Positions 7,313 through 15,392 of a DNA stretch of 64,000 nt are shown in pieces. Source of the stretch: Spirochaetota bacterium (GTDB lineage Bacteria > Spirochaetota > Spirochaetia > Treponematales > Breznakiellaceae); contig JAEXTK010000234.1 of the NCBI GenBank assembly GCA_023406985.1, positions 1 through 64,000 on the forward strand, in the 5' to 3' direction. Below the pieces are notes generated by a model that did no database searches, had not been told where the DNA came from, and worked only from the letters and a program-made list of their open reading frames with translations. Every line of letters starts with the position of its first letter. The first letter of the stretch is position 1. The translations under genes were made by a program, and so were the position numbers.

Positions 7313-7792
7313 TCAGTCTGCGGCGAATGCCGCCGCGAGCCGATCCTTCGTGACGAGGGGATTCTCCACGAGGACCCGCTTCCCCGCGAGGAGTTCGGCG
7401 ACGCCGATCTCGCGGGGATACCGCGGAATGAGGTGCCAGTGCAGATGGTCGATGGAAGCGCCGGCGACCAAGCCCATGTTGCAGCCGATGTTGTATCCGG
7501 CGGGGCGGTATTCCCGATCCAGCACGCGGAGCGCCTTGTCAATGACCGAGTTCATGGCCGACCGTTCTTCCGCCCCTAACTCGCGGAGATCGAGGACGTG
7601 CCGTTCGGGGAAGACGAGGAGATGGCCGGGGTTGTACGGGTAGAGGTTGAGGCTCACGATGAAGCCCTCCGCGCGGTACACGGAGAGGTCCACGACCGCG
7701 TCGCTGCCGTCCTTGACCAGGCAGAGGATGCAGCCTTCCGGCTTTTCCGCCCGCAAATAGACGAGTTTTTCGAAGTTGAAGAAGTAATCCAT
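7313..7792 (-). CDS. HIT-family hydrolase (AP4A phosphorylase-like)
   Basis: HIT proteins act on the alpha-phosphate of nucleotides such as Ap4A or nucleoside phosphoramidates. The 159-residue protein has the triad HLHWHLIPR near residues 115-123, the preceding LNLYPYNPGHLLVFPERH strand and helix, and an N-terminal CILC that may bind zinc as in Ap4A-phosphorylase-like members. Its ATG overlaps the TAA of the upstream membrane protein gene by one base (TAATG), so translation is coupled. It converges on thiN with a 19-base gap. Confidence 0.9.
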   Translation of the reverse strand: MDYFFNFEKLVYLRAEKPEGCILCLVKDGSDAVVDLSVYRAEGFIVSLNLYPYNPGHLLVFPERHVLDLRELGAEERSAMNSVIDKALRVLDREYRPAGYNIGCNMGLVAGASIDHLHWHLIPRYPREIGVAELLAGKRVLVENPLVTKDRLAAAFAAD

Positions 7793-8628
7793 TATTCGTC
7801 CAAGGCCTTCAGCATTTCGGGTATCCCGGCGCCGGAAGCGGATTCGATCGCCAGGTACTTCAGCAGTATCGGGTGCTTTTCCAACAATTCACCGTACCGT
7901 TCGAGCTCTTCGTAGCGGAGACGGGCGCGCACGTCCGCACCGGCGGCTTCCGATGCGGCCGCGGCGATGATGGAACGCCGCCGCTGTAGGAAGTAATCAT
8001 ACAGGCCCTTGGCCGTGCGGTAGAGGGCAAGATCGGGGAAGCGCGCCGTCTTAATGACGCAGGCGACCGATTCCGCGTCGGGAAAGGCGCGCTCGATATC
8101 CGCGAGCAACCGCGGCGTCGACCCCGAGGTGAGTATCCGATCGAGCTCGGCGGGATCCTCAGCGTACGCGCGCAAACGCCGCGCGACGAAGTCGGCCATT
8201 TCCGCCGCCGTCCGCTCTTCCCAGGCGTCCAGGGCGGCCTGGTCGGCGATGGCCCGTTCGGCGACGAGGATCGGGAGCGATTCCGGCTTGGTGGTGAAGG
8301 AGAGCTTTCCGACGACTTCATAGGAAAAATCGGTCGTTGAACCCGTCATGGTCGCGTAGACATCGGCCGACGGTAGGGCCCCCGTAACGGCGATGTCCCG
8401 TTCCACCGAGTCGATGCGGAACACGACGACGGTCGCGTTCGTCGGCAATAGCCGTTCCCAGGCCCAACGGAACCGGCCGCCGCGGATCACGTCGGCGTCG
8501 ACGCCGCTCGTCTTGGATCTGAGTACGCCGTATGCGGCGGGGGGGACGACGTACTGGACCCACCCGACGAGGAATACCGCGACGGAGACGATGACGAGCA
8601 GGAAGAATGCGACGACCGATTTCCTCAT
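7792..8628 (-). CDS. Membrane-anchored protein, tentatively SPFH/Band-7-like
   Basis: A 278-residue protein with one N-terminal transmembrane helix (AFFLLVIVSVAVFLVGWV) and a soluble domain with VVPPAAYGVLRSKTSGV and GGRFRWAWERLLP, reminiscent of the start of SPFH/Band-7 domains. Then come charged helices, including a long helix near residues 215-250. I chose ATG 8628 because AGGAAGG lies four bases before it; the open frame extends 18 codons further without support. Translationally coupled to the HIT gene. The SPFH resemblance is from pattern only. Confidence 0.65.
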   Translation of the reverse strand: MRKSVVAFFLLVIVSVAVFLVGWVQYVVPPAAYGVLRSKTSGVDADVIRGGRFRWAWERLLPTNATVVVFRIDSVERDIAVTGALPSADVYATMTGSTTDFSYEVVGKLSFTTKPESLPILVAERAIADQAALDAWEERTAAEMADFVARRLRAYAEDPAELDRILTSGSTPRLLADIERAFPDAESVACVIKTARFPDLALYRTAKGLYDYFLQRRRSIIAAAASEAAGADVRARLRYEELERYGELLEKHPILLKYLAIESASGAGIPEMLKALDE

Positions 8629-8708
8629 AGGACCTTCCTGGAGTAATATACTTCTATGATAAACCGAAGGGTCGGCATCCATCCAGTCCCGAGGGATCGG
8701 CGCCGCGC

Positions 8709-9062
8709 ATGATCGAGAAACCCGAAGGCAAACCGCTGATCCTCCTCCTCGTCAAACGCGCCGTCCTTTTCCTCTTCGCCCTCTGTCTGCTCTGCATCTT
8801 CCTCTACGGCATCGGAACCTTGCAAGAATTTCTCGATTCTACCCAGACCGCCCTGCTTCGCGCGGCGTCGGGACTCGGACTGCTCCTCGGAATCGGCGCC
8901 GCCTACGGCATCGCCCTCGATATCGGTTCCGCCGTCGCCTACAAGTCGTCCCGGTTCCTGTTCGGCGCGTTCTTCTATTTTATTCTCTCCGCGATCGGCT
9001 TGCTCGTAGCCGCCCTCGCGTCGTTCATCCTCGTCATCATCTCGGGTAACCGCGGCCTGTAG
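8709..9062 (+). CDS. Small integral membrane protein
   Basis: A 117-residue hydrophobic protein with three predicted membrane helices (about 15-38, 49-72 and 80-110) and few charged residues between them. I do not recognise a family. It is divergent from the SPFH-like gene across an 80-base gap. The Shine-Dalgarno is weak (GAGGGAT about a dozen bases upstream) and the 5' end uncertain. Compact size and steady codon use suggest a real gene. Confidence 0.6.
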   Translation: MIEKPEGKPLILLLVKRAVLFLFALCLLCIFLYGIGTLQEFLDSTQTALLRAASGLGLLLGIGAAYGIALDIGSAVAYKSSRFLFGAFFYFILSAIGLLVAALASFILVIISGNRGL

Positions 9063-9085
9063 ACGGCCGGACGGGCCCCGCCGCA

Positions 9086-9115
9086 TTGACGCTTGAGCGG
9101 GGCACCGCGTACTAT
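9086..9115 (+). promoter_or_regulatory. Promoter for aroH, close to its ATG
   Basis: TTGACG (9086-9091), an 18-base spacer and TACTAT (9110-9115). Nine bases separate the -10 from ATG 9125, giving a predicted leader of about 3 nt with no room for a Shine-Dalgarno sequence. Confidence 0.6.
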
Positions 9116-9124
9116 GCGACAATT

Positions 9125-9520
9125 ATGGAAGAAATGCGGCTTTTCGGAATCCGCGGCGCGATCCGCTGCGAGAATACGGCGGAGGATATCACCCGCCGCG
9201 TGGTTCAGCTGTACGATGAAAGCCTCGCGCGCAACGCGCTTTCGGAAGAAAACATCGTCTCCTTGGTGTTCTCGGTGACGAAGGATCTCACCGCGCTCAA
9301 CCCCGCGGCGGCGCTCCGCGCGGGAGGACGCGCGGCCAAGCTGTCCTTGTTTTCGGTAGCGGAGGCGGACGTCTCCGGGAGCCTACCCGGGGTGATCCGT
9401 ATCCTCATGCATTGCTATTTACCCCAAGGCGCTTCGCTCCGTCATACGTACCTCAACGGGGCGGAAGTGTTGCGTCCGGATCGGGCTCTCCCCGCGCGGA
9501 AAAGCGGCGACGGCGCTTGA
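9125..9520 (+). CDS. aroH: Monofunctional chorismate mutase, AroH class
   Basis: Converts chorismate to prephenate for phenylalanine and tyrosine synthesis. The 131-residue length and MRLFGIRGAIRCENTAEDI start match the AroH trimer family (Arg of RGA binds substrate). SVAEADV supplies the active-site Glu, and LPGVIRILMHCY contains the key catalytic Arg. HTYLNGAEVLRPD is the family C-terminus. The open frame begins 13 codons earlier, but that start lies in the promoter. Its stop codon overlaps the -35 of the downstream tRNA promoter, which leaves no room for a terminator. Confidence 0.92.
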   Translation: MEEMRLFGIRGAIRCENTAEDITRRVVQLYDESLARNALSEENIVSLVFSVTKDLTALNPAAALRAGGRAAKLSLFSVAEADVSGSLPGVIRILMHCYLPQGASLRHTYLNGAEVLRPDRALPARKSGDGA

Positions 9521-9545
9521 CCAAGAGGGGGCGTTCCGGTATAGT
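9517..9545 (+). promoter_or_regulatory. Promoter of the tRNA-Thr/tRNA-Tyr unit
   Basis: TTGACC (9517-9522), 17 bases, TATAGT (9540-9545), with the mature tRNA-Thr starting 17 bases later. The -35 includes the aroH stop codon. Confidence 0.8.
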
Positions 9546-9561
9546 GCCCCTCGTTCGATAC

Positions 9562-9635
9562 GCCATCTTAGCTCAGTCGGCTAGAGCGCGTGACTTGTAA
9601 TCTCGAGGTCCCCGGTTCGACTCCGGGAGATGGCT
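9562..9635 (+). tRNA. tRNA-Thr (anticodon TGT)
   Basis: A 74-nt cloverleaf: acceptor GCCATCT/AGATGGC, D arm GCTC/GAGC, anticodon loop CTTGTAA (TGT), T arm CCCGG-TTCGACT-CCGGG. The anticodon stem CGTGA/TCTCG has one T-T mismatch. CCA is not encoded. Probably co-transcribed with tRNA-Tyr, 41 bases downstream. Confidence 0.95.
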
Positions 9636-9676
9636 TAACCGCAATCGGGATGGCGCGGCGAACAAGACAGCGAGTA

Positions 9677-9758
9677 GGGGAGATTCCCGAGTGGTCAAAG
9701 GGGGCAGACTGTAAATCTGTTGGCTCCGCCTTCGAAGGTTCGAATCCTTCTCTCCCCA
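9677..9758 (+). tRNA. tRNA-Tyr (anticodon GTA)
   Basis: An 82-nt class II tRNA with acceptor GGGGAGA/TCTCCCC, anticodon loop CTGTAAA (GTA), the long variable arm typical of bacterial tRNA-Tyr, and T loop TTCGAAT. CCA is not encoded. Terminator follows immediately. Confidence 0.95.
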
Positions 9759-9759
9759 G

Positions 9760-9790
9760 AAAGCCTTCCCGTCTACGGGAAGGCTTTTTT
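9760..9790 (+). terminator. Rho-independent terminator of the tRNA unit
   Basis: A 12-bp hairpin (AAAGCCTTCCCG / CGGGAAGGCTTT) with a TCTA loop, continuing into a run of Ts to 9790. This is the best textbook terminator in the window. Confidence 0.92.
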
Positions 9791-9809
9791 GTTTCCGTTG
9801 GAGGAACGA

Positions 9810-10265
9810 ATGAGCGAGCGCTTCTACGCGAAAGGCTTACGCTTCGCCTGCACGCGCTGCAACGCCTGCTGCAGGCACGATCCCGGCTTCGTCTTCCTCA
9901 GGCGGAGCGATGCCGATGCCCTGGCGGCCCGTCTCGGGTTGGGCTATAGTGAATTCGTCGAAACGTACTGCCGCTGGGTACCCGTGGGCGGCGGCGTGGA
10001 GCACTTATCCCTCAAGGAGCGATCGAATTATGATTGTATCCTTTGGGGGGCTCACGGTTGTTCCGTATACGAGGATCGCCCGCTGCAATGCCGAACCTTT
10101 CCGTTTTGGGCTTCGGCCGTCCGTTCGCGCGAAGCGTGGGACGCGACCGCCGCCGACTGTCCCGGCATAGGCCAGGGCCCCGTGCACGGCGCCGATGAGA
10201 TAGAAGCCCAGCTCGCCGCCGGCGAGGCGGAGCCGATCATCACCCGCGGACGCGTCCGCGGATAG
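9810..10265 (+). CDS. YkgJ-family cysteine-cluster protein
   Basis: The 151-residue protein has the YkgJ (CxxCxxCC) cysteine cluster: CTRCNACC near residue 13, CILWGAHGC in the middle and LQCRTFPFW. These eight or so Cys probably bind zinc or an iron-sulfur cluster; function is unknown for the family. GGAGG lies six bases before ATG 9810; the longer frame runs back through the tRNA terminator and is rejected. It is the first gene of the packed plus-strand unit to rpoD, eight bases before the metallo-hydrolase. Confidence 0.85.
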   Translation: MSERFYAKGLRFACTRCNACCRHDPGFVFLRRSDADALAARLGLGYSEFVETYCRWVPVGGGVEHLSLKERSNYDCILWGAHGCSVYEDRPLQCRTFPFWASAVRSREAWDATAADCPGIGQGPVHGADEIEAQLAAGEAEPIITRGRVRG

Positions 10266-10273
10266 GAGCTTCC

Positions 10274-11212
10274 ATGCGGATTCGCTTCTGGGGTGTTCGG
10301 GGGTCCTTGCCGACCCCGCTTTCGTCAGCGCAGGTGCGGAGCAAGATATCCGCCACGCTCGAGAGGCTGACCCCGGCCGATTTGGAGAGCCCCGAGACCC
10401 GGGAGCGCTTCCTCGCGAATCTACCGCCTTGGATATTCGGAACGGTGGGGGGGAACACCCCCTGCGTCGAGGTCCGCACGGAGGAGAACAAAGTCATCAT
10501 CTTGGACGCGGGATCGGGGATCAGGGAACTCGGCCTCGCCCTTGCCAAAGAGCGGCCGCGGCCCGACTCCTTTACGCTCCTGTTCTCGCATCTCCATTGG
10601 GATCATATACAGGGGCTTCCGTTTTTCGGACCGGCATACGATCCTTCGGCGCGCATCGATTTCTACGCGCCGATCCCGAATTTCGAGGCCGCCCTTCGCG
10701 AACAGATGAAGGCGCCCTTCTTTCCCGTTCCCATGGACGTCATGGGCGCGAAGAAGCGCTTCTATGAGCTCGATTCCGCCCTGCGATTGGAGGGCGCCAC
10801 GATCAACTGGCGACGCATGAACCATCCCGGCTCCTCCTTCGCCTATGCGGTGTCGGAGGGGTTGAAGCGATTCGTGTACGCGACCGATACCGAGCTGTCT
10901 TCCGACGACTTCCTCCGCAAAGACGAAAACGCGGCCTTTTTCGGGGGCGCCGATCTGTTGGTCCTCGACTCGCAATATACGCTCGGCGAGGCTATCGAGA
11001 AGTATAGCTGGGGGCATACCGCCTTCAGCCTCGCGGCGGATTTCGCATCCAATTGGGGTATACGTAAACTCGTGCTGTTTCATCATGACCCGACGTACGA
11101 CGATCGCAAACTCCACGGCATCCTCCAGTCCGCGCATTGGTACATCGACCACATGTCCATCAAGGGAGTCGAGGTCATGCTCGCCACGGAAGGCACGGAG
11201 ATAACGCTTTAG
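10274..11212 (+). CDS. Metallo-beta-lactamase-fold hydrolase (COG1235/PhnP-like)
   Basis: A 312-residue protein beginning MRIRFWGVRGSLPTP, the start of the PhnP-like branch of MBL-fold phosphodiesterases. It has VGGNTPCVEV, LDAGSGIRELG, the metal site SHLHWDHIQG (HxHxDH), VYATDTE and the late ligand HHDP. Relatives hydrolyse cyclic or phosphodiester bonds, so a cyclic-nucleotide substrate is possible given the adenylate cyclase at 31-34 kb, but that link is inference. Shine-Dalgarno GGAG precedes the ATG. The next ORF starts on the base after its stop. Confidence 0.85.
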   Translation: MRIRFWGVRGSLPTPLSSAQVRSKISATLERLTPADLESPETRERFLANLPPWIFGTVGGNTPCVEVRTEENKVIILDAGSGIRELGLALAKERPRPDSFTLLFSHLHWDHIQGLPFFGPAYDPSARIDFYAPIPNFEAALREQMKAPFFPVPMDVMGAKKRFYELDSALRLEGATINWRRMNHPGSSFAYAVSEGLKRFVYATDTELSSDDFLRKDENAAFFGGADLLVLDSQYTLGEAIEKYSWGHTAFSLAADFASNWGIRKLVLFHHDPTYDDRKLHGILQSAHWYIDHMSIKGVEVMLATEGTEITL

Positions 11213-11407
11213 ATGAACGAAAGCGCCGCGGATCGGCTGTCCTTGGACGTCCAAGAACTATCGTTGCTGTATGCGCGCCTCAAGCGGGACGAGGACGCTC
11301 TGACGATGGCCGAGCGGGGCCTCCTGCGCAAGCTCGAAGCCTTCCTCTACGGTTACCTGTCCATCGAAACCCTTGAGGCCCTGGTCGGAGGGAAGGTCGG
11401 ACGATGA
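11213..11407 (+). CDS. Small hypothetical protein
   Basis: A 64-residue helical, charged protein (ELSLLYARLKRDEDALTMAERGLLRKLEAF) with no recognised domain. Its ATG directly follows the TAG of the metallo-hydrolase and its stop overlaps the next ATG by four bases, so it fits the operon and is likely translated by coupling. There is no Shine-Dalgarno sequence of its own. Confidence 0.6.
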   Translation: MNESAADRLSLDVQELSLLYARLKRDEDALTMAERGLLRKLEAFLYGYLSIETLEALVGGKVGR

Positions 11408-14400
11408 AACGTATCTTCCTTTTGTGCGCGCCGCTCCTCATCATGGCCATTTTTTCCGCGGCGGCGGACGTTCCGCCCCCGGGCGTGTCGCTCGCGGTTC
11501 CCGGCGCGCTCGCGGGCGCGTCGTTCGCGGAGCCATCCTTCCTTTTCGGCGAGGATCCCCGAGCGGCGGCTTGGAATCCCGCGGCCGCCTCCGACCGCGA
11601 ACTCCCCGTCTTCGGCGTCGCCGCCGACCTCGCATTTCCGGCCGGGGCGGGCGCGGGCGCGGGAGGCCGCGCGGTCCTCTCGGCATCCATCCCGACTTCA
11701 TTCGGTACGGGATGGGTGATAGCGGACGGCGTCATCGCCGGCGATAGCCTCCGGTCCTGGGCCGCGCCCTCCGGCGCATCGTTCGCCGCGGGACTCTCCA
11801 AGCGCGTCGCCGATCGGTTGGCCGTGGGCTTGGGAGCGGGGGCCGCGACCGCGGATATCGAAGGTCGGGGATGGACGATGGGCGTTTCCCTCGGCGCCGA
11901 GCTTTCGTTCCCCGATATCGCGCCCGCGGGCAGCGACCTCTCGTTCGCGCTCCTCGCCCTGGGGCCCGCGCTCGGAGACGGCCCCGCTCGCGATCCCCTG
12001 ATCGCGGCGACCCCGATAGTCGCATGGCGATCGCGCTTCGTGGAGAACGAGAAATTCTCCCTTTCCGTCGGGGCGCTCTTGGCGGCGCCTTCAGCTTCCG
12101 ACCTCGCGATCGCGGCCGGGGCCACGTTCTCCATCGGCCGGTATCTCGGCCTCGGCCTCGGCTGGCGTTGGTCCGCTCAAGAAGCCGCGGCGTGGGCAGA
12201 GGACGGCATGGACGCCGACGAATACGCGTTCAGGACGTTTCCCGCCATCTCCGTCACCTTCAGCGGCAGTTCGCTCGTGCGCTTGGGCGATTACGGTACG
12301 GTTCTCGCGGGTTCGGTCAGGCCCGCGGGGAGCGGGACCGCGGTGGTTTCCCCTTCGGCGGTATTTTCGCGGGGACAGCGGGACACGCAGGGACCCGAGG
12401 TTTCCGTCGAGCTCGGATCGAAGTCGCCGTACTCACCCCGTCTCGTCGACTCCCTTACCTTTCCCCTCGACATCCGGGACGCGTCGCGGATCGTGGAATG
12501 GAAGGCGATGGTCTACGGACCGGACGGAGCGCCCGTCTTCGATATCGGCGATTCGTTGGCCGCTACCGGGCCGCAGGGTATCCTGCGAGGACTCGCGGCG
12601 AGGAAGCGGAGCGTGAAGGCTCCGACCGCGTTCACGGTGCCGGTTTCGGCCGTGAGCGCGGATGGCGAGTACCGGATCCGCGCCTGGGCGCGGGACGAAC
12701 ACGGCAACGTCGGCAACGCGACCGAACGCTCCTTCTCCATGGACGGAAGCGCGCCGATAGCGGAGGCGCGCGTGGAGGGTAGCGCCGTCTTCACCCCGAA
12801 CGGCGACGGCCTGCGGGATACGTTGCGGATCGTTCAGGAGGGCGACGCGGAGGCCCTTTGGACAGGGACCTTCCGGTCTTCCGCGGGAACGATCGTCCGT
12901 ACGCTCCGCTGGACCGACGGTCCTCCCGGTTCATTCGCCTGGGACGGCAGGACGGATACCGGCGAAAGCGTCAGCGACGGAACCTACGAATACACGCTCG
13001 AATCGACCGACGGCGCGGGGAATCACGGAAGCGCGCGGATCGCCGGCATCGTGGTGGACGCGGAATCGACGCCGCTCGGCCTCAGCCTGGACGGTAGGGC
13101 CTTGTCCACGGATCGGGACGCGACGATCACCTCCGTTTCGCTCGGGATACGGGCTCCGCGGGCGCGGGGGTTGGCGTCGTGGACCATCAGCGTCGTCGGA
13201 GAGGGCGAGAAACCGCTGCGGACCTGGGCCGGTTCCGCCGAACGGCTCGATGTCCTTCCTACGACCATCAGGTTCGATGGACGTTCCCGAACGGGAGATC
13301 CGATCCCGGACGGCCGCTACCGATTCATCGTCGACCTGACCTACACGAACGGAAATACGCCGCAGGCGACGAGTCCCGCGTTCGTCGTGGACTCCAAGAA
13401 GCCGAGCGGCCGCCTCCGCGCCTCCGCGGCCGTGCTCATCCCGGATCGCGGCGATCGGGTACGGCTTTTCCACACCCTTTCCGCCGGCGCGAAATGGCAG
13501 GGCGTCATCAGGAACGAGCGTGACGAGGTCGTCCTCTCCATCCTGCTCGGCGAGGAAACGGAGGGCGTCACAGAGTGGAACGGACTCGACGCCGAGGGCC
13601 GTCCGGTCCCCGACGGCCGTTATCGGTACGTCGCCGAAGGCGTGAGCGCGGTCGGCCTCTCCGGTTCCACGCAGCCCGTTTCCATCCGGCTCGAGTCGGC
13701 GCCCTTCGCCGCGACGGTCGTCGCGGACCGCGCCGTCTTTTCCGCGAAAGCCGGGGACGGTAGGGTGCGCTTCCGGCTCAAGACCGAGCGCGGCGACCGC
13801 GTCGTTTCCTACCGGCTGGAAGTGAGGAATACCGCGTCCCGCTCGGTCGTGCGGCAGTTCGAGGGCATCGCGGTGCTACCAGCCGCCCTGGCCTGGGACG
13901 GCCGCGATGAATTCGGGTCCGTCGCCCCCGACGGGGACTACGTCGCCGGCCTGTCGGTCCTGTTCGACGGGGGGGCTCGGGTCTCCGCGGAATCCGCGGC
14001 GTTCTCCCTGGACTCCACCCCGCCGCGCGCCGTCGTCGGCCTCGGGCAATCCGTTTTCTCCCCGAACGGAGACGGCGTGCTGGATACGGTCCTCGTGACG
14101 CAGCGCGGAGCCGAGGGTTCAGGACTCTGGACCGGCGCGGTGCTCGACGGCCGCGGAGAAATCATCCGGACGTACTCGTGGAAGGGCCTGCCTTCGGAGA
14201 CGTTCTCGTGGAACGGCCGGGACGAGGACGGCGCGCTCTTCGTCGACGGGGACTACCGGTATCGGCTTTCTTCCGTCGACCCGGCGGGGAACGCCTTCAG
14301 CGCGGAGACCCCGATTTTCCGTCTCGATGCCCGTATCCCTTCCGGCACGCTGGCGGTGGATAAGCGTTCGTTCTCCCCGAACGGAGACGGTTTCGCCGAT

Positions 14401-15390
14401 TCCTTGCTGGTGCGCCTCGGAACGGCCTTCGTCGACGGGCTCGCGTCGTGGTCCGTGGATATCGTGGATGCGTCGGGGAAGGCCGCTCATCGCCTGGCCG
14501 ATTCGGGAGCTCCTTCCCCGCGGTCGTCTCCTCCCGCTGAAATCCGATGGCAGGGGAACGTAGCCGAAGGGACGCGCGCGGCCGACGGAACGTATCGGGC
14601 GGTAGCCGAGCTCCGATACGCGAAAGGCGATCTGTTGCGCTTGGAGAGCGCGCCCTTCTTGATCGACACGACGCCTCCGGCCGTGACGACGGAATTCAAG
14701 CCCTTGCCGTTCTCTCCCGACGGCGACGGCGAGGCGGACGAGCTCTTCATATCCATCCGCGCTAAGGACGCGAGCGATATCGCCGGTTGGGTCCTGACCA
14801 TATTGGATCCCGCCGGCTACCCTTTCACGACTTTTACGGGGAAGTCCCTCCCCGACGGTCCCTTCGCGTGGGACGGCAGCGATCTCCAGGGGCAGCTCGT
14901 GGAAGCCGCCCAGGATTATTCGTACGAACTGATCGTCCGCGACGCCCTCGCGAACGTCTGGAAGGGGTCGGGGTCCCTTCCCGTGGACGTTTTCGTGCTC
15001 CGTGACGGCGATAGGCTCAAGATCCGCGTTTCCTCCATAGAGTTTGCGCCTTCTTCCGCCGCCCTTTCGTCGGGCGATCCCAAGACGGTCGCGAAGAATG
15101 AGGCGGTGCTCGATAGGATCGCGACCGTCCTCTCGCGCTTCCCGACGTACCGGATTCGGGTGGAGGGCCATGCGGTTAACCTTTCGGGCACCGAACGCGA
15201 AGAGCGGACCGAACTGGCGGAACTTTCCTTGTCGCGGGCCAGGACGGTCTTGGAGGCCTTGGCGGCCCGCGGGGTCGATCGTTCCCGCTTGGAGGCCCGC
15301 GGACTCGGCGGCCGCGAGCCGATCGTCCCCCATGGGGATACCGCGGGCCGATGGCGCAACCGCCGCGTCGAGTTCATACTGGTGAGGTGA
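11404..15390 (+). CDS. Giant outer-envelope protein: barrel-like N-terminus, FlgD-type Ig modules, OmpA domain
   Basis: A 1328-residue protein. Residues 1-22 are a signal peptide. Residues 30-290 are Gly/Ala/Ser-rich alternating strands (FGEDPRAAAWNPAAA) like PorV/UPF0164-type spirochaete outer-membrane proteins. Four F(S/T)P(N/D)GDG motifs lie near residues 462, 884, 989 and 1102 among at least seven modules with the FlgD-Ig signature (W-x-G ... G-x-x-x-x-DG-x-Y). The C-terminus (1210-1328) is OmpA-like with LSLSRARTVLEALAARGV, but where OmpA domains have GHTD this has GHAV. Probably links the outer membrane to the cell wall. Upstream of mltG with a 2-base gap. Confidence 0.8.
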   Translation: MKRIFLLCAPLLIMAIFSAAADVPPPGVSLAVPGALAGASFAEPSFLFGEDPRAAAWNPAAASDRELPVFGVAADLAFPAGAGAGAGGRAVLSASIPTSFGTGWVIADGVIAGDSLRSWAAPSGASFAAGLSKRVADRLAVGLGAGAATADIEGRGWTMGVSLGAELSFPDIAPAGSDLSFALLALGPALGDGPARDPLIAATPIVAWRSRFVENEKFSLSVGALLAAPSASDLAIAAGATFSIGRYLGLGLGWRWSAQEAAAWAEDGMDADEYAFRTFPAISVTFSGSSLVRLGDYGTVLAGSVRPAGSGTAVVSPSAVFSRGQRDTQGPEVSVELGSKSPYSPRLVDSLTFPLDIRDASRIVEWKAMVYGPDGAPVFDIGDSLAATGPQGILRGLAARKRSVKAPTAFTVPVSAVSADGEYRIRAWARDEHGNVGNATERSFSMDGSAPIAEARVEGSAVFTPNGDGLRDTLRIVQEGDAEALWTGTFRSSAGTIVRTLRWTDGPPGSFAWDGRTDTGESVSDGTYEYTLESTDGAGNHGSARIAGIVVDAESTPLGLSLDGRALSTDRDATITSVSLGIRAPRARGLASWTISVVGEGEKPLRTWAGSAERLDVLPTTIRFDGRSRTGDPIPDGRYRFIVDLTYTNGNTPQATSPAFVVDSKKPSGRLRASAAVLIPDRGDRVRLFHTLSAGAKWQGVIRNERDEVVLSILLGEETEGVTEWNGLDAEGRPVPDGRYRYVAEGVSAVGLSGSTQPVSIRLESAPFAATVVADRAVFSAKAGDGRVRFRLKTERGDRVVSYRLEVRNTASRSVVRQFEGIAVLPAALAWDGRDEFGSVAPDGDYVAGLSVLFDGGARVSAESAAFSLDSTPPRAVVGLGQSVFSPNGDGVLDTVLVTQRGAEGSGLWTGAVLDGRGEIIRTYSWKGLPSETFSWNGRDEDGALFVDGDYRYRLSSVDPAGNAFSAETPIFRLDARIPSGTLAVDKRSFSPNGDGFADSLLVRLGTAFVDGLASWSVDIVDASGKAAHRLADSGAPSPRSSPPAEIRWQGNVAEGTRAADGTYRAVAELRYAKGDLLRLESAPFLIDTTPPAVTTEFKPLPFSPDGDGEADELFISIRAKDASDIAGWVLTILDPAGYPFTTFTGKSLPDGPFAWDGSDLQGQLVEAAQDYSYELIVRDALANVWKGSGSLPVDVFVLRDGDRLKIRVSSIEFAPSSAALSSGDPKTVAKNEAVLDRIATVLSRFPTYRIRVEGHAVNLSGTEREERTELAELSLSRARTVLEALAARGVDRSRLEARGLGGREPIVPHGDTAGRWRNRRVEFILVR

Positions 15391-15392
15391 TC

